Shown: positions 14,697 through 21,105 of the stretch, in pieces | Layout: each line of letters begins with the position of its first letter | Numbering within the stretch: the stretch's first letter is position 1 | Source: CAZASK01 sp964487845 | Lineage (GTDB): Bacteria; Chlamydiota; Chlamydiia; Chlamydiales; FEN-1388 | Direction of reading: 5' to 3' | Assembly: GCA_964487845.1 (NCBI GenBank) | Contig: CAZASK010000028.1 | Location: forward strand, 1-21,105 | Length of the DNA: 21,105 nucleotides | The notes under the pieces: model-generated | Told to the model about the DNA's origin: nothing | Seen by the model: only the letters and a program-made list of their open reading frames with translations | The model's database searches: none | Translations under genes and position numbers: made by a program

Positions 14697-15848
14697 ATGG
14701 AAGCATATAATACAAGCTCATCAGAAGAATCTTTCTATGTAGATGATCTTTTGGAGATGGTTTTTAAACCATATAAGCGAATTAAAATGATCAAAGATTT
14801 CGAGTGTGTGGAAATAATTGAAACGATTTGGCAAGAATTTCACACGTGTCTTCTAGAGAAAGCGCAAGGAATACAAGAAGAAGCTTGCCAGGAGGTGCGG
14901 TACAAGCTACACACGTTGATTAAATGCGATCCTTGGGATGTGAATCATCATATACAGGTCTTTATCGAAAAAGGATTGCTTACGCTCGATCAAAGTGGAA
15001 ATAAAGCACCATCTCAAATAGAAGCTGTATTTTATGCTTTGACGCAAGACGTCAAGAAGATGCAGGAAATAGTCCGCTCGATCTCAGCAACGCAAATACC
15101 ATTCTTTATTCATTATTTTCTTCGACTGGGGACTCTTGAGAAGATAGATGAGCTCAGAAAGCAGCTTCTGGAGCTTTCTAGATCAAAAGAAGCATTGCTA
15201 CCAGCGCTTACACAGGTGCAAAATTTTGAAAAAAAACGCAATGAGATGGTGGATTATGTGAAGTATCCTCAAATATTATCGAGAAAACAGCTGACTCTTG
15301 AGTCAGTTTCTACGGATAAGCAGATTGAATCGATAAGCCAGAGGATGAGAAAATGGGACAAAATTATACAAGACTTTTTTGAAATCGCAAATGCGAAATC
15401 TACCTTAATTCCAGAGCAGAAGAAATGTCAGGTAATGGATTGTAGAACATTGGTAAGATGGGTTTCAGAGTGGGTGGAAGATACGGATAATAATGATATA
15501 AAAGATTTTTTTGATGTATATATTGCAATGGACTCCAATAAGAAAATTCAAGGGATTGCGTGTACATGTTTTTGTGATGCGAGCAAATCAGTTAAGGTGC
15601 TCTATTTGCTCTCGAATCCAAAGAATTTGAATATCAGAGCGAGCAACCACTCTATGCGAGGAGTTGGTACTGCATTGATGCAGTATGTAGCTCAAAAAGC
15701 GCTCAACCTCAAATACAGGTGTATTGAGCTCGACGCTACCGACTCAGCCAAAGACTGGTACATCAATACTCTCGGATTTGAAGAAAAGAGCAATTTATAT
15801 GGCTTATCTCTAGGGCAAGAAGGGATGGAAAAGCTTGTAAAGTTATAG
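14697..15848 (+). CDS. Protein with unknown helical N-terminal region and C-terminal GNAT acetyltransferase domain
   Basis: A 383-residue protein. Residues about 270-372 look like a GNAT fold: a beta-strand pair (DVYIAMDSNKKIQGIACT), an acetyl-CoA-binding motif A at 319-336 (SMRGVGTALMQYVAQKAL, R/Q-x-x-G-x-G/A type) and the closing DWYINTLGFEEK. Residues 1-250 are mainly helical and charged and match nothing I recognise. No signal peptide or membrane segment is seen. It starts 8 nt after lplA without a strong ribosome binding site. Its last 6 bases overlap the end of the glycosyltransferase gene on the other strand. The substrate is unknown; a host-directed role is possible but unsupported. 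Confidence 0.65.
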   Translation: MEAYNTSSSEESFYVDDLLEMVFKPYKRIKMIKDFECVEIIETIWQEFHTCLLEKAQGIQEEACQEVRYKLHTLIKCDPWDVNHHIQVFIEKGLLTLDQSGNKAPSQIEAVFYALTQDVKKMQEIVRSISATQIPFFIHYFLRLGTLEKIDELRKQLLELSRSKEALLPALTQVQNFEKKRNEMVDYVKYPQILSRKQLTLESVSTDKQIESISQRMRKWDKIIQDFFEIANAKSTLIPEQKKCQVMDCRTLVRWVSEWVEDTDNNDIKDFFDVYIAMDSNKKIQGIACTCFCDASKSVKVLYLLSNPKNLNIRASNHSMRGVGTALMQYVAQKALNLKYRCIELDATDSAKDWYINTLGFEEKSNLYGLSLGQEGMEKLVKL

Positions 15849-17408
15849 TCCTTCAGTCGGTTCATTTCCATTGTAGTCATTGCAGCGAATAAAATAGGCA
15901 ATTTTTACTACTTTTTCATTAATCTCTACAAGGGGCACAAGCGTAGGAATAGCAGTTACCTCTGCAAAATAGTTTTTGAGGAGAAGGCGTGTGGATTGCT
16001 GTAGAGCAAATGCTCGATCGAGGGCACAATCACCATCGACGATGCCTACATAAAATCCATTTTTCCCTTTTTCACATTCTTTCATGCGCGGCCAATAAGA
16101 GAATTGATTGTTTTTCAAGTGCTTGATGTTGAAAAAGTAGGCTCTTTTCTTTTCAGGGCTATAAAATGAAAGCAAGCTTGTTGTTTGTAAGCGATCAGAA
16201 AATAAAAACTGCTCTTTTGGGTTATAGCCTACATTTGGCATACACTGCTCAAGCCGCTTCCACCCCAAGGCTCCTCTAAATGGGTTCATCCGGTAAGGGA
16301 GGGTCGCGGCGTCTGGATAATAGCGTTCTAGAATAAGAAGCGTCATCATTGCAATCACGAGCGTGCAAGACAGCGTTAATCCAGCGTAGAGCCATTTTAG
16401 TAATTGCGGGCCTCTCATTTGTATGTAAGATAGTATGAGCGCACATCCTGTGGGATAGCCAAAGACAGCGAAGTGAAGCTGGCTCTTTTTATAGCAAGAA
16501 AATAGAAGGCCACTGCATAAGCACAAGACTGTAACAGAGAAACAAAAAAGAAGCGATGGAGGAAGCTTTTTGAGAAGCGGTATATAGGCGCAGAGCGTTA
16601 TCAAAAGAAGAAGCATCAAGATGGGGGATAGTAGTCCAAATTGGATAGCAAGAAATGACAGAGGCTGCGTAGAAGGAGTCCAGAACAACTCAGCCAGATC
16701 GTGAATTGTTGCTATACCATGCTGCCAATTCCATACAAGATGTGGAACAATTGCAAGCAGGGAGATGAAAATAGCTTTTAATAATTGTGAGGGGGTCATT
16801 TTTTTATAGATACAACTTATCATAGTTATGGGCAGCCACAGAATAAAAGCAGTCCAGTCAAAAAGTGCTGCAATTCCAATCAAAGCTCCTATGAGTAGAG
16901 AGCGACAGTTTTTTTTCTGCATCAAATCATCTACAAAGACACTACAAGCTAGAGTCCAAAAGAGCATGGCACCGCAATCAGGTGTTGTAAGAAATGTGGA
17001 TGCGAATCCTAAAGGGGTAAGTGTAAATGTAAGTGCTGCTAAGAATGCCATTTTCTCGGGTAGGCCAGCTTTTTTGGAGAGATGGAAGATAGCAAAAGAA
17101 AGACAGCTAGATAAAAGAAATGCTCCAAAGCGCACGCCAAGCTCTGTATCCCCAAAGAAAAGACCCCCAAATGCCACTTGGTAGGCGATAGCTGCTGGAG
17201 TATTGTAGTAGCCATAAGACAAAGCTTTGCTCCAGGTCCAATACTGTGCTTCATCAGCAAAAAGACCAATATGTGAGGAAAATAAAAAAGCACTGAAGAG
17301 AAGTTTCGTCTTGATCAATACCTTAATGGCAATGACCCAGAAGATAAGCTTAGAGGCATAAGAAAAGTGTTTTTTGTCTGAATGAGATAGATTTTCCGAA
17401 GACATCAT
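15843..17408 (-). CDS. Membrane glycosyltransferase of the GT39/ArnT-like (PMT_2) family
   Basis: A 521-residue polytopic membrane protein of the GT-C fold, which uses polyprenyl-phosphate-linked sugars to glycosylate lipids or proteins on the periplasmic side. The diagnostic first loop is clear: FADEAQYWTWSKALSYGYYNTPAAIAY, with the catalytic-type Asp-Glu pair at about residues 52-53. Around 10-11 hydrophobic segments reach to about residue 365, and a soluble C-terminal domain follows. The acceptor cannot be told; lipid A or a surface protein are possibilities. The ATG at 17408 overlaps the sdhB stop as ATGA, with AAGGTGA upstream, so it is translated from the sdh transcript. Its stop overlaps the convergent GNAT gene by 6 nt. 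Confidence 0.8.
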   Translation of the reverse strand: MMSSENLSHSDKKHFSYASKLIFWVIAIKVLIKTKLLFSAFLFSSHIGLFADEAQYWTWSKALSYGYYNTPAAIAYQVAFGGLFFGDTELGVRFGAFLLSSCLSFAIFHLSKKAGLPEKMAFLAALTFTLTPLGFASTFLTTPDCGAMLFWTLACSVFVDDLMQKKNCRSLLIGALIGIAALFDWTAFILWLPITMISCIYKKMTPSQLLKAIFISLLAIVPHLVWNWQHGIATIHDLAELFWTPSTQPLSFLAIQFGLLSPILMLLLLITLCAYIPLLKKLPPSLLFCFSVTVLCLCSGLLFSCYKKSQLHFAVFGYPTGCALILSYIQMRGPQLLKWLYAGLTLSCTLVIAMMTLLILERYYPDAATLPYRMNPFRGALGWKRLEQCMPNVGYNPKEQFLFSDRLQTTSLLSFYSPEKKRAYFFNIKHLKNNQFSYWPRMKECEKGKNGFYVGIVDGDCALDRAFALQQSTRLLLKNYFAEVTAIPTLVPLVEINEKVVKIAYFIRCNDYNGNEPTEGL

Positions 17409-18172
17409 GAGTCACCTTTGAACACATTTTTTACAGCTTGTATAGTAACATCTCTTCCAATTGCTGCAATAGTATCTGTGAGAGGAAGTTTTTTTGGGCA
17501 TACTTTTACGCAGTTTTGGGCATTGCCGCACTCGCTCACCCCCCCCTCTTCCATCAAGAGGTGAAGGCGGCTTTCACGCTCTCTTTTGCCAACAGGATGT
17601 GTGTTGAATAACTTTGCTTGTGCGATAGCTGCCGCTCCTATGAATTTTGAGTTTTTGTTGACTTGCGGACAAGCCTCTAAGCATGAGCCGCAGCTAAAGC
17701 AGCAAGAAAGCGTATACATGAGCTCTTGCTGTTGTGGGCTAATTTTCGGTCCGAATCCATATTCTGCATTATCATCTGCCTCTACCCATGCCTGTACTTT
17801 TTTGAGATTTTCAAACATAAGACTTCGATCGACGATTAAATCTCTGACAAGAGGAAATTTTGTAAGAGGAGCGAGAGTGATGGTATCACGCTGTGTTTCT
17901 TCAAGTACCTTTTCGATGATGGTAGAGCATGATTGGCGTGGTACTCCATTGACTAACATTGTGCAAGCTCCGCACACTTCTTCTAAGCAGCCAGACTCCC
18001 AAGCTACAGGCGTGGTCTTTTTCTGCTGTTTCGTAACAGGATTTCTTTGTATATCCATGAGCAGAGAGATGATATTCAGAGCGGGCTTTCGTTCAAACTC
18101 AAACTCCTCCCACACTTGGTAGCCAGGAGTTCCACGCAATATTTTTAAAGTAAACGTGTGCTCTGTAGCCAT
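17405..18172 (-). CDS. sdhB: Succinate dehydrogenase/fumarate reductase iron-sulfur subunit
   Basis: Electron-transfer subunit carrying electrons from SdhA to the membrane anchor. It has the [2Fe-2S] ligands C62, C67, C70 and C82 (CLEEVCGAC...C), the [4Fe-4S] motif CFSCGSCLEACP (C158, C161, C164, C168) and the [3Fe-4S] region CGNAQNCVKVCP (C215, C221, C225). The ATG at 18172 (MATEHTFTLK) follows AGGAG and is 7 nt past the sdhA stop. The 27 extra upstream codons of the open frame lie inside sdhA and are unlikely to be used. The protein has 255 residues, normal for the family. It is third in the sdhC-sdhA-sdhB order known from Chlamydia. Confidence 0.95.
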   Translation of the reverse strand: MATEHTFTLKILRGTPGYQVWEEFEFERKPALNIISLLMDIQRNPVTKQQKKTTPVAWESGCLEEVCGACTMLVNGVPRQSCSTIIEKVLEETQRDTITLAPLTKFPLVRDLIVDRSLMFENLKKVQAWVEADDNAEYGFGPKISPQQQELMYTLSCCFSCGSCLEACPQVNKNSKFIGAAAIAQAKLFNTHPVGKRERESRLHLLMEEGGVSECGNAQNCVKVCPKKLPLTDTIAAIGRDVTIQAVKNVFKGDS

Positions 18173-18179
18173 AATGCTC

Positions 18180-20060
18180 CTATAGTGCAAGAGGGATCTC
18201 TGTGGGCAAATTTTCAAAATGAGGTAGCTCTTTTTCTCGTTTTGTATAATCACGAAGCTGTGGATGCAGATGGCGCGTGTCTACTCGTGTATATGAGATT
18301 ATTGGACTATCTGGACTATATGAGGCAAGTGTGGTCTTCAGCCAGGCGTCGTCATCGCGTGCAGAGAATTCTTTTTTGTAATGCGAGCCTCGCGACTCAT
18401 TACGTAGAAGAGCGCCTTTTACAATGACGAGTGCGATTTCAATCATTGCTTCAAATTGGTTGGCAAACATATAGGTTTGATTAGCAAAGCGTCCTGTATC
18501 GCCAAGAGTGATATGGTGCATGCGCTCTCTGATTTTGAAAATTTCATTCATGGCATGGCTAAGGGTACTATTTTCTCGAGTGACTGTTGCTGTACTGACA
18601 AGTAAAGAAGCGAGCTCATCATGTAAAAGGTGGATATTTTCTTTTCCATTTCTTAGAAATATAGATTTTTTACGATCTTCTTCTCTCTGCACGGCATGAT
18701 TTACCGTGCGCTCATCTATTTTTTGAGGAGCCATTAGCTCGAGATATCGTGGCATCTCTTTTGCTACAACAAGCCCTGCAAATATACATGAAAGAAGAGA
18801 ATTGGCTCCAAGACGGTTAGCTCCATGGTAGAGGAAGTCTGCTTCTCCAATCACGAAGCAGCCTGGGATATTGCTCATATGGCGATATCTTGTCATGCGA
18901 TCATGGTCATCAGCTGCTGGATAGTCGGCCCAGCCACCGCCCATTGAATAGTGGACGGCAGGGAAGATGCGCATAGCCATTTTCCTTGGGTCAAAGCCTG
19001 TAAATTTTTCATATATTTCAAGAATGGAGGCCATGCGCTTGAGCTTTTCTTGTGGAAGGTGTGATACATCAAGATATACCTGCATTTTTCCATCAACACC
19101 AAGCCCCATCTCAGTAATACGGACAATTTCACGAGCTGCGATATCGCGCGGTACGAGATTTCCGAAGGCTGGGTAAAGCTCTTCTAAAAAGTACCAAGGC
19201 TTTCCTGTAGTGCCGCATGGAATGAGACGCCCGTCAGCTGTTTGAATCGATTGTGTGCTATCGCCAGGCACCCATATACGGCCGCCTTCACCTCGTGCTG
19301 ACTCCGACATGAGCCTGAGCTTGTCCTCTCCAGGAATTGCTGTCGGGTGTATCTGAATAAACTCGCCATTTGCATAGTGCATGCCCTGCATAAAAAGGCG
19401 GCCATTTGCAGCGCCTGTGCAAAAGATGGAGTTTGTAGACTTGCGAAAGAGCATGCCCAGGCCGCCTGTTGCCATGACGACAGCGTCTGCTCGCATGGCA
19501 GAGATTTTGAGGTTAAAGAGATCGTGGTAGATGATGCCGCAGGTTTTTTGGTTTTCATCAAGAATAAGGCGGAGAAATTCATGGTTTTCAAATTTTTCTA
19601 CATAGCCTCTTACTTCATGTCGCCTTACTTGCTCATCTAAGGTGTAAAGAAGTTGCTGGCCTGTAGATGTGCCACAAAAGACAGTTCGATGGTAGAGGGT
19701 TCCTCCGAATCGTCTGACGTCGACATCGCCTTCTTGGGTTCTGTTAAAGGGACATCCTAGTCTTTCCATCATGTGGATAATGCGCGGAGCTGTAAGGCAC
19801 ATCTCCACGATAGGAGGTTGATCTGCTAAAAAATCACCGCCTTTGATGGTTTCATAGGCGTGAATAAGTGGAGAATCACCCTCTGACTTGCTGTTGAGGG
19901 CAGCGTTGATGCCTCCCTGTGCGCAGACAGAATGAGATCTTTTAACACGAGTAATAGAAAAAAGCTTTACTTTGATATTTTGCTCGGCAAGTTTCATGGC
20001 GCACGAAAGTCCTGCTAAGCCGCCCCCTACTACGATTACCGTTCGCTGGTTCTCATTCAT
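18180..20060 (-). CDS. sdhA: Succinate dehydrogenase flavoprotein subunit
   Basis: Catalytic subunit oxidising succinate to fumarate on the cytoplasmic face of the membrane, linking the TCA cycle to quinone. It has the N-terminal FAD motif VGGGLAGLSCAMKLAE (11-26), the covalent-FAD His43 region RSHSVCAQGGINAAL, the IHPTAIPGE and SARGEGG active-site stretches, HYSMGGGWADY and RLGANSLLSCIFAGLV. At 626 residues it is complete. It starts 1 nt after the sdhC stop, with GGAAG upstream, so the genes are tightly coupled. Confidence 0.97.
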   Translation of the reverse strand: MNENQRTVIVVGGGLAGLSCAMKLAEQNIKVKLFSITRVKRSHSVCAQGGINAALNSKSEGDSPLIHAYETIKGGDFLADQPPIVEMCLTAPRIIHMMERLGCPFNRTQEGDVDVRRFGGTLYHRTVFCGTSTGQQLLYTLDEQVRRHEVRGYVEKFENHEFLRLILDENQKTCGIIYHDLFNLKISAMRADAVVMATGGLGMLFRKSTNSIFCTGAANGRLFMQGMHYANGEFIQIHPTAIPGEDKLRLMSESARGEGGRIWVPGDSTQSIQTADGRLIPCGTTGKPWYFLEELYPAFGNLVPRDIAAREIVRITEMGLGVDGKMQVYLDVSHLPQEKLKRMASILEIYEKFTGFDPRKMAMRIFPAVHYSMGGGWADYPAADDHDRMTRYRHMSNIPGCFVIGEADFLYHGANRLGANSLLSCIFAGLVVAKEMPRYLELMAPQKIDERTVNHAVQREEDRKKSIFLRNGKENIHLLHDELASLLVSTATVTRENSTLSHAMNEIFKIRERMHHITLGDTGRFANQTYMFANQFEAMIEIALVIVKGALLRNESRGSHYKKEFSARDDDAWLKTTLASYSPDSPIISYTRVDTRHLHPQLRDYTKREKELPHFENLPTEIPLAL

Positions 20061-20061
20061 C

Positions 20062-20862
20062 TTATCTACTTCCCCAAATGCTGATGAGCCCTAATGCAAT
20101 AAGCGTCATCATAACTGTATTGGCAAAAAAGCGGCATCGCCTTCTCGACTTTTCAGATAAAGTAATGCCCCATGTGATGGCAAAAGTCCAAAGACCATTA
20201 CATGAATGAAAGCAAGCCGCGCATACAAAAAGTGAATAGAGAAGACACATCCAAGGTGATTGAAACGTGCTTCTGACAACCATAAAAATAGCAGCGCCAA
20301 ACGATGGGGCGATGGCGACTGTTTGATCAGCATCTTGTGGTGATTTGGGTGGCGTATCTAAGAGCTGTATATTGAGCTCGCGTGCTACTGAGGGCAAGTT
20401 GTCATCTTTTGTAAGAGAGACTGTAAATGCATCGCGGCCCTCAAGATGAATTTTTTCTGGGTGGTGGATAAATCGCATGGTGAGGACATGGAGGAAAATG
20501 CCAATTACAAGAAGAACTGATGTGATGCGCTGCCATGTATACGCTTTATTGCGAGGCAGGGGAAGTGAAGGTGTCGAGCCATCGGAAGGCCCAGAGTTGT
20601 ACTGTGCTGTCCGCAGATACTGTATCCCAAGGTAGCCGTGAATTAGGATAGGCATTCCAAGCAATAGGCATTCGATGGCAGGTAGATAGGGAAGTGAGTA
20701 GATGACGTTTACAGCTGTAATAAAAAGAGCTCTGTCTTGCCCAAAGAAGAGAGCGGCTTGTGAGTTTGTGAGGAGGTGTTCAAGTAAAAAGAGAACAAGG
20801 AAGCATCCAGATAGAGATTGCAAACGACGCGTGATAAATGCCGTGGGGATTTTTGTTTTCAT
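20062..20862 (-). CDS. sdhC: Succinate dehydrogenase cytochrome b membrane anchor
   Basis: Single-polypeptide, five-helix membrane anchor (cytochrome b558 type) that binds heme and quinone; no sdhD follows, as expected for this type. Hydrophobic segments lie at about 18-33, 50-80, 113-130, 200-222 and 248-264. Conserved-looking His residues inside or next to them (H29, H75, H125, H219) are candidate heme ligands. A polar stretch of about 60 residues (about 134-190) lies between helices 3 and 4. I chose the ATG at 20862 (MKTKIPTAFITRRL) because the 23 extra upstream codons are Lys/Arg/Phe-rich and cover the A/T palindrome. No strong ribosome binding site is visible. It is the first gene of sdhC-sdhA-sdhB-glycosyltransferase. 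Confidence 0.88.
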   Translation of the reverse strand: MKTKIPTAFITRRLQSLSGCFLVLFLLEHLLTNSQAALFFGQDRALFITAVNVIYSLPYLPAIECLLLGMPILIHGYLGIQYLRTAQYNSGPSDGSTPSLPLPRNKAYTWQRITSVLLVIGIFLHVLTMRFIHHPEKIHLEGRDAFTVSLTKDDNLPSVARELNIQLLDTPPKSPQDADQTVAIAPSFGAAIFMVVRSTFQSPWMCLLYSLFVCAACFHSCNGLWTFAITWGITLSEKSRRRCRFFANTVMMTLIALGLISIWGSR

Positions 20863-20875
20863 AGAAGTTCTATAC

Positions 20876-20904
20876 CTTTTTTTAAAAAAAGAAACAAGAG
20901 TTTC
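20876..20904. repeat. A/T palindrome and adjoining small hairpin in the sdhC leader
   Basis: CTTTTTTTAAAAAAAG (20876-20891) is a perfect 16-bp palindrome. GAAAC-AAGA-GTTTC (20891-20904) adjoins it and can form a 5-bp stem. Both lie 14-42 bp upstream of the sdhC ATG. Their function is unknown. Confidence 0.6.
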
Positions 20905-21042
20905 TGAATGGATATATTTTGTAGTTATCAAAGTGATGTTATTCTAATATACCTATTGTCAGAGTAAGGTTTAAAAGCGGTGTCTGTCTCGATTTGTTAT
21001 GGCTATATTTTAGTGGGTGATTTTTAATTAATAAGAGGTTTT

Positions 21043-21105
21043 ATGAATTCTGCAGCAATTCCCGCCAGAAGATTCCTAGCGCGTCAAGCCACGTCAAGCT
21101 TAGAT
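21043..21105 (+). CDS. Start of an unidentified gene, cut by the window edge
   Basis: An ATG at 21043 follows AAGAGG (21033-21038) at good spacing, and the frame is open for all 21 remaining codons (MNSAAIPARRFLARQATSSL...). It is divergent from sdhC across an intergenic region of about 180 bp. The N-terminus is Ala/Ser/Arg-rich and not hydrophobic. It is too short to assign. Confidence 0.5.
   Translation, partial: MNSAAIPARRFLARQATSSLD

Noticed and set aside
18173..18253. SdhB start at 18253 with 27 extra residues
   Set aside because: The extension lies inside the sdhA 3' end; the ATG at 18172 has AGGAG upstream and gives a normal SdhB.

Overview
This window is chromosomal DNA of a member of the Chlamydiae, most likely an environmental ('Chlamydia-like') lineage rather than Chlamydia itself. 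Four things point there: lpdA-lipA is adjacent, dnaB, mnmG and lplA are close together, and sdhC-sdhA-sdhB are in chlamydial order; MurA has Asp in place of the catalytic Cys; and one protein carries a putative eukaryote-type F-box, a domain known from chlamydiae that infect amoebae. I cannot name the species. Most of the window is housekeeping core, with accessory genes between the blocks.

Layout. 1-600: an unrecognised, possibly frameshifted gene. 599-2895 (minus): lpdA-lipA, overlapping by 4 nt (lipoate synthesis and E3 of the 2-oxoacid dehydrogenases). 3026-4672 (plus): an AT-rich gene for a putative F-box/alpha-helical-repeat protein. 4759-7771 (plus): a zinc-ribbon membrane protein followed by a three-gene metal ABC importer (binding protein, ATPase, permease), the last three joined by ATGA overlaps. 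7784-8585 (minus): tRNA-Ser(GCU) with its own promoter, and a beta-carbonic anhydrase. 8646-10493: dnaB with a palindromic mobile element on each side. 10551-14688 (plus): murA, a 29-residue basic ribosomal-protein-like gene, mnmG and lplA. 14697-15848 (plus): a protein with a C-terminal GNAT domain. 15843-20862 (minus): sdhC-sdhA-sdhB followed, with overlap, by a membrane glycosyltransferase of the GT39 type. 21043-21105: first codons of a gene running off the right edge.

The most notable observation is the pair of elements around dnaB. Each is exactly 165 bp, is an imperfect palindrome over its full length, begins GAGG and ends CCTC, shares the same core (TAAATCGCCTA ... TATGTCGATTTA), and is bounded by a 4-bp A/T direct repeat (TATT for the first, TTAT for the second). 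These are the hallmarks of a non-autonomous, MITE-like element with target-site duplications. Between the ends and the core the two copies differ a lot in sequence, yet each left arm still pairs with its own right arm, so the fold is kept while the sequence changes. I see no transposase in the window.

Other points of interest are the F-box candidate, the Asp-type MurA (predicted fosfomycin insensitivity), the tiny ribosomal-protein-like ORF upstream of mnmG, the zinc-ribbon protein upstream of the metal importer, and the glycosyltransferase coupled to succinate dehydrogenase. There is no gene-free stretch above 300 bases; the two longest gaps (8586-8868 and 10324-10550) are mostly the palindromic elements.
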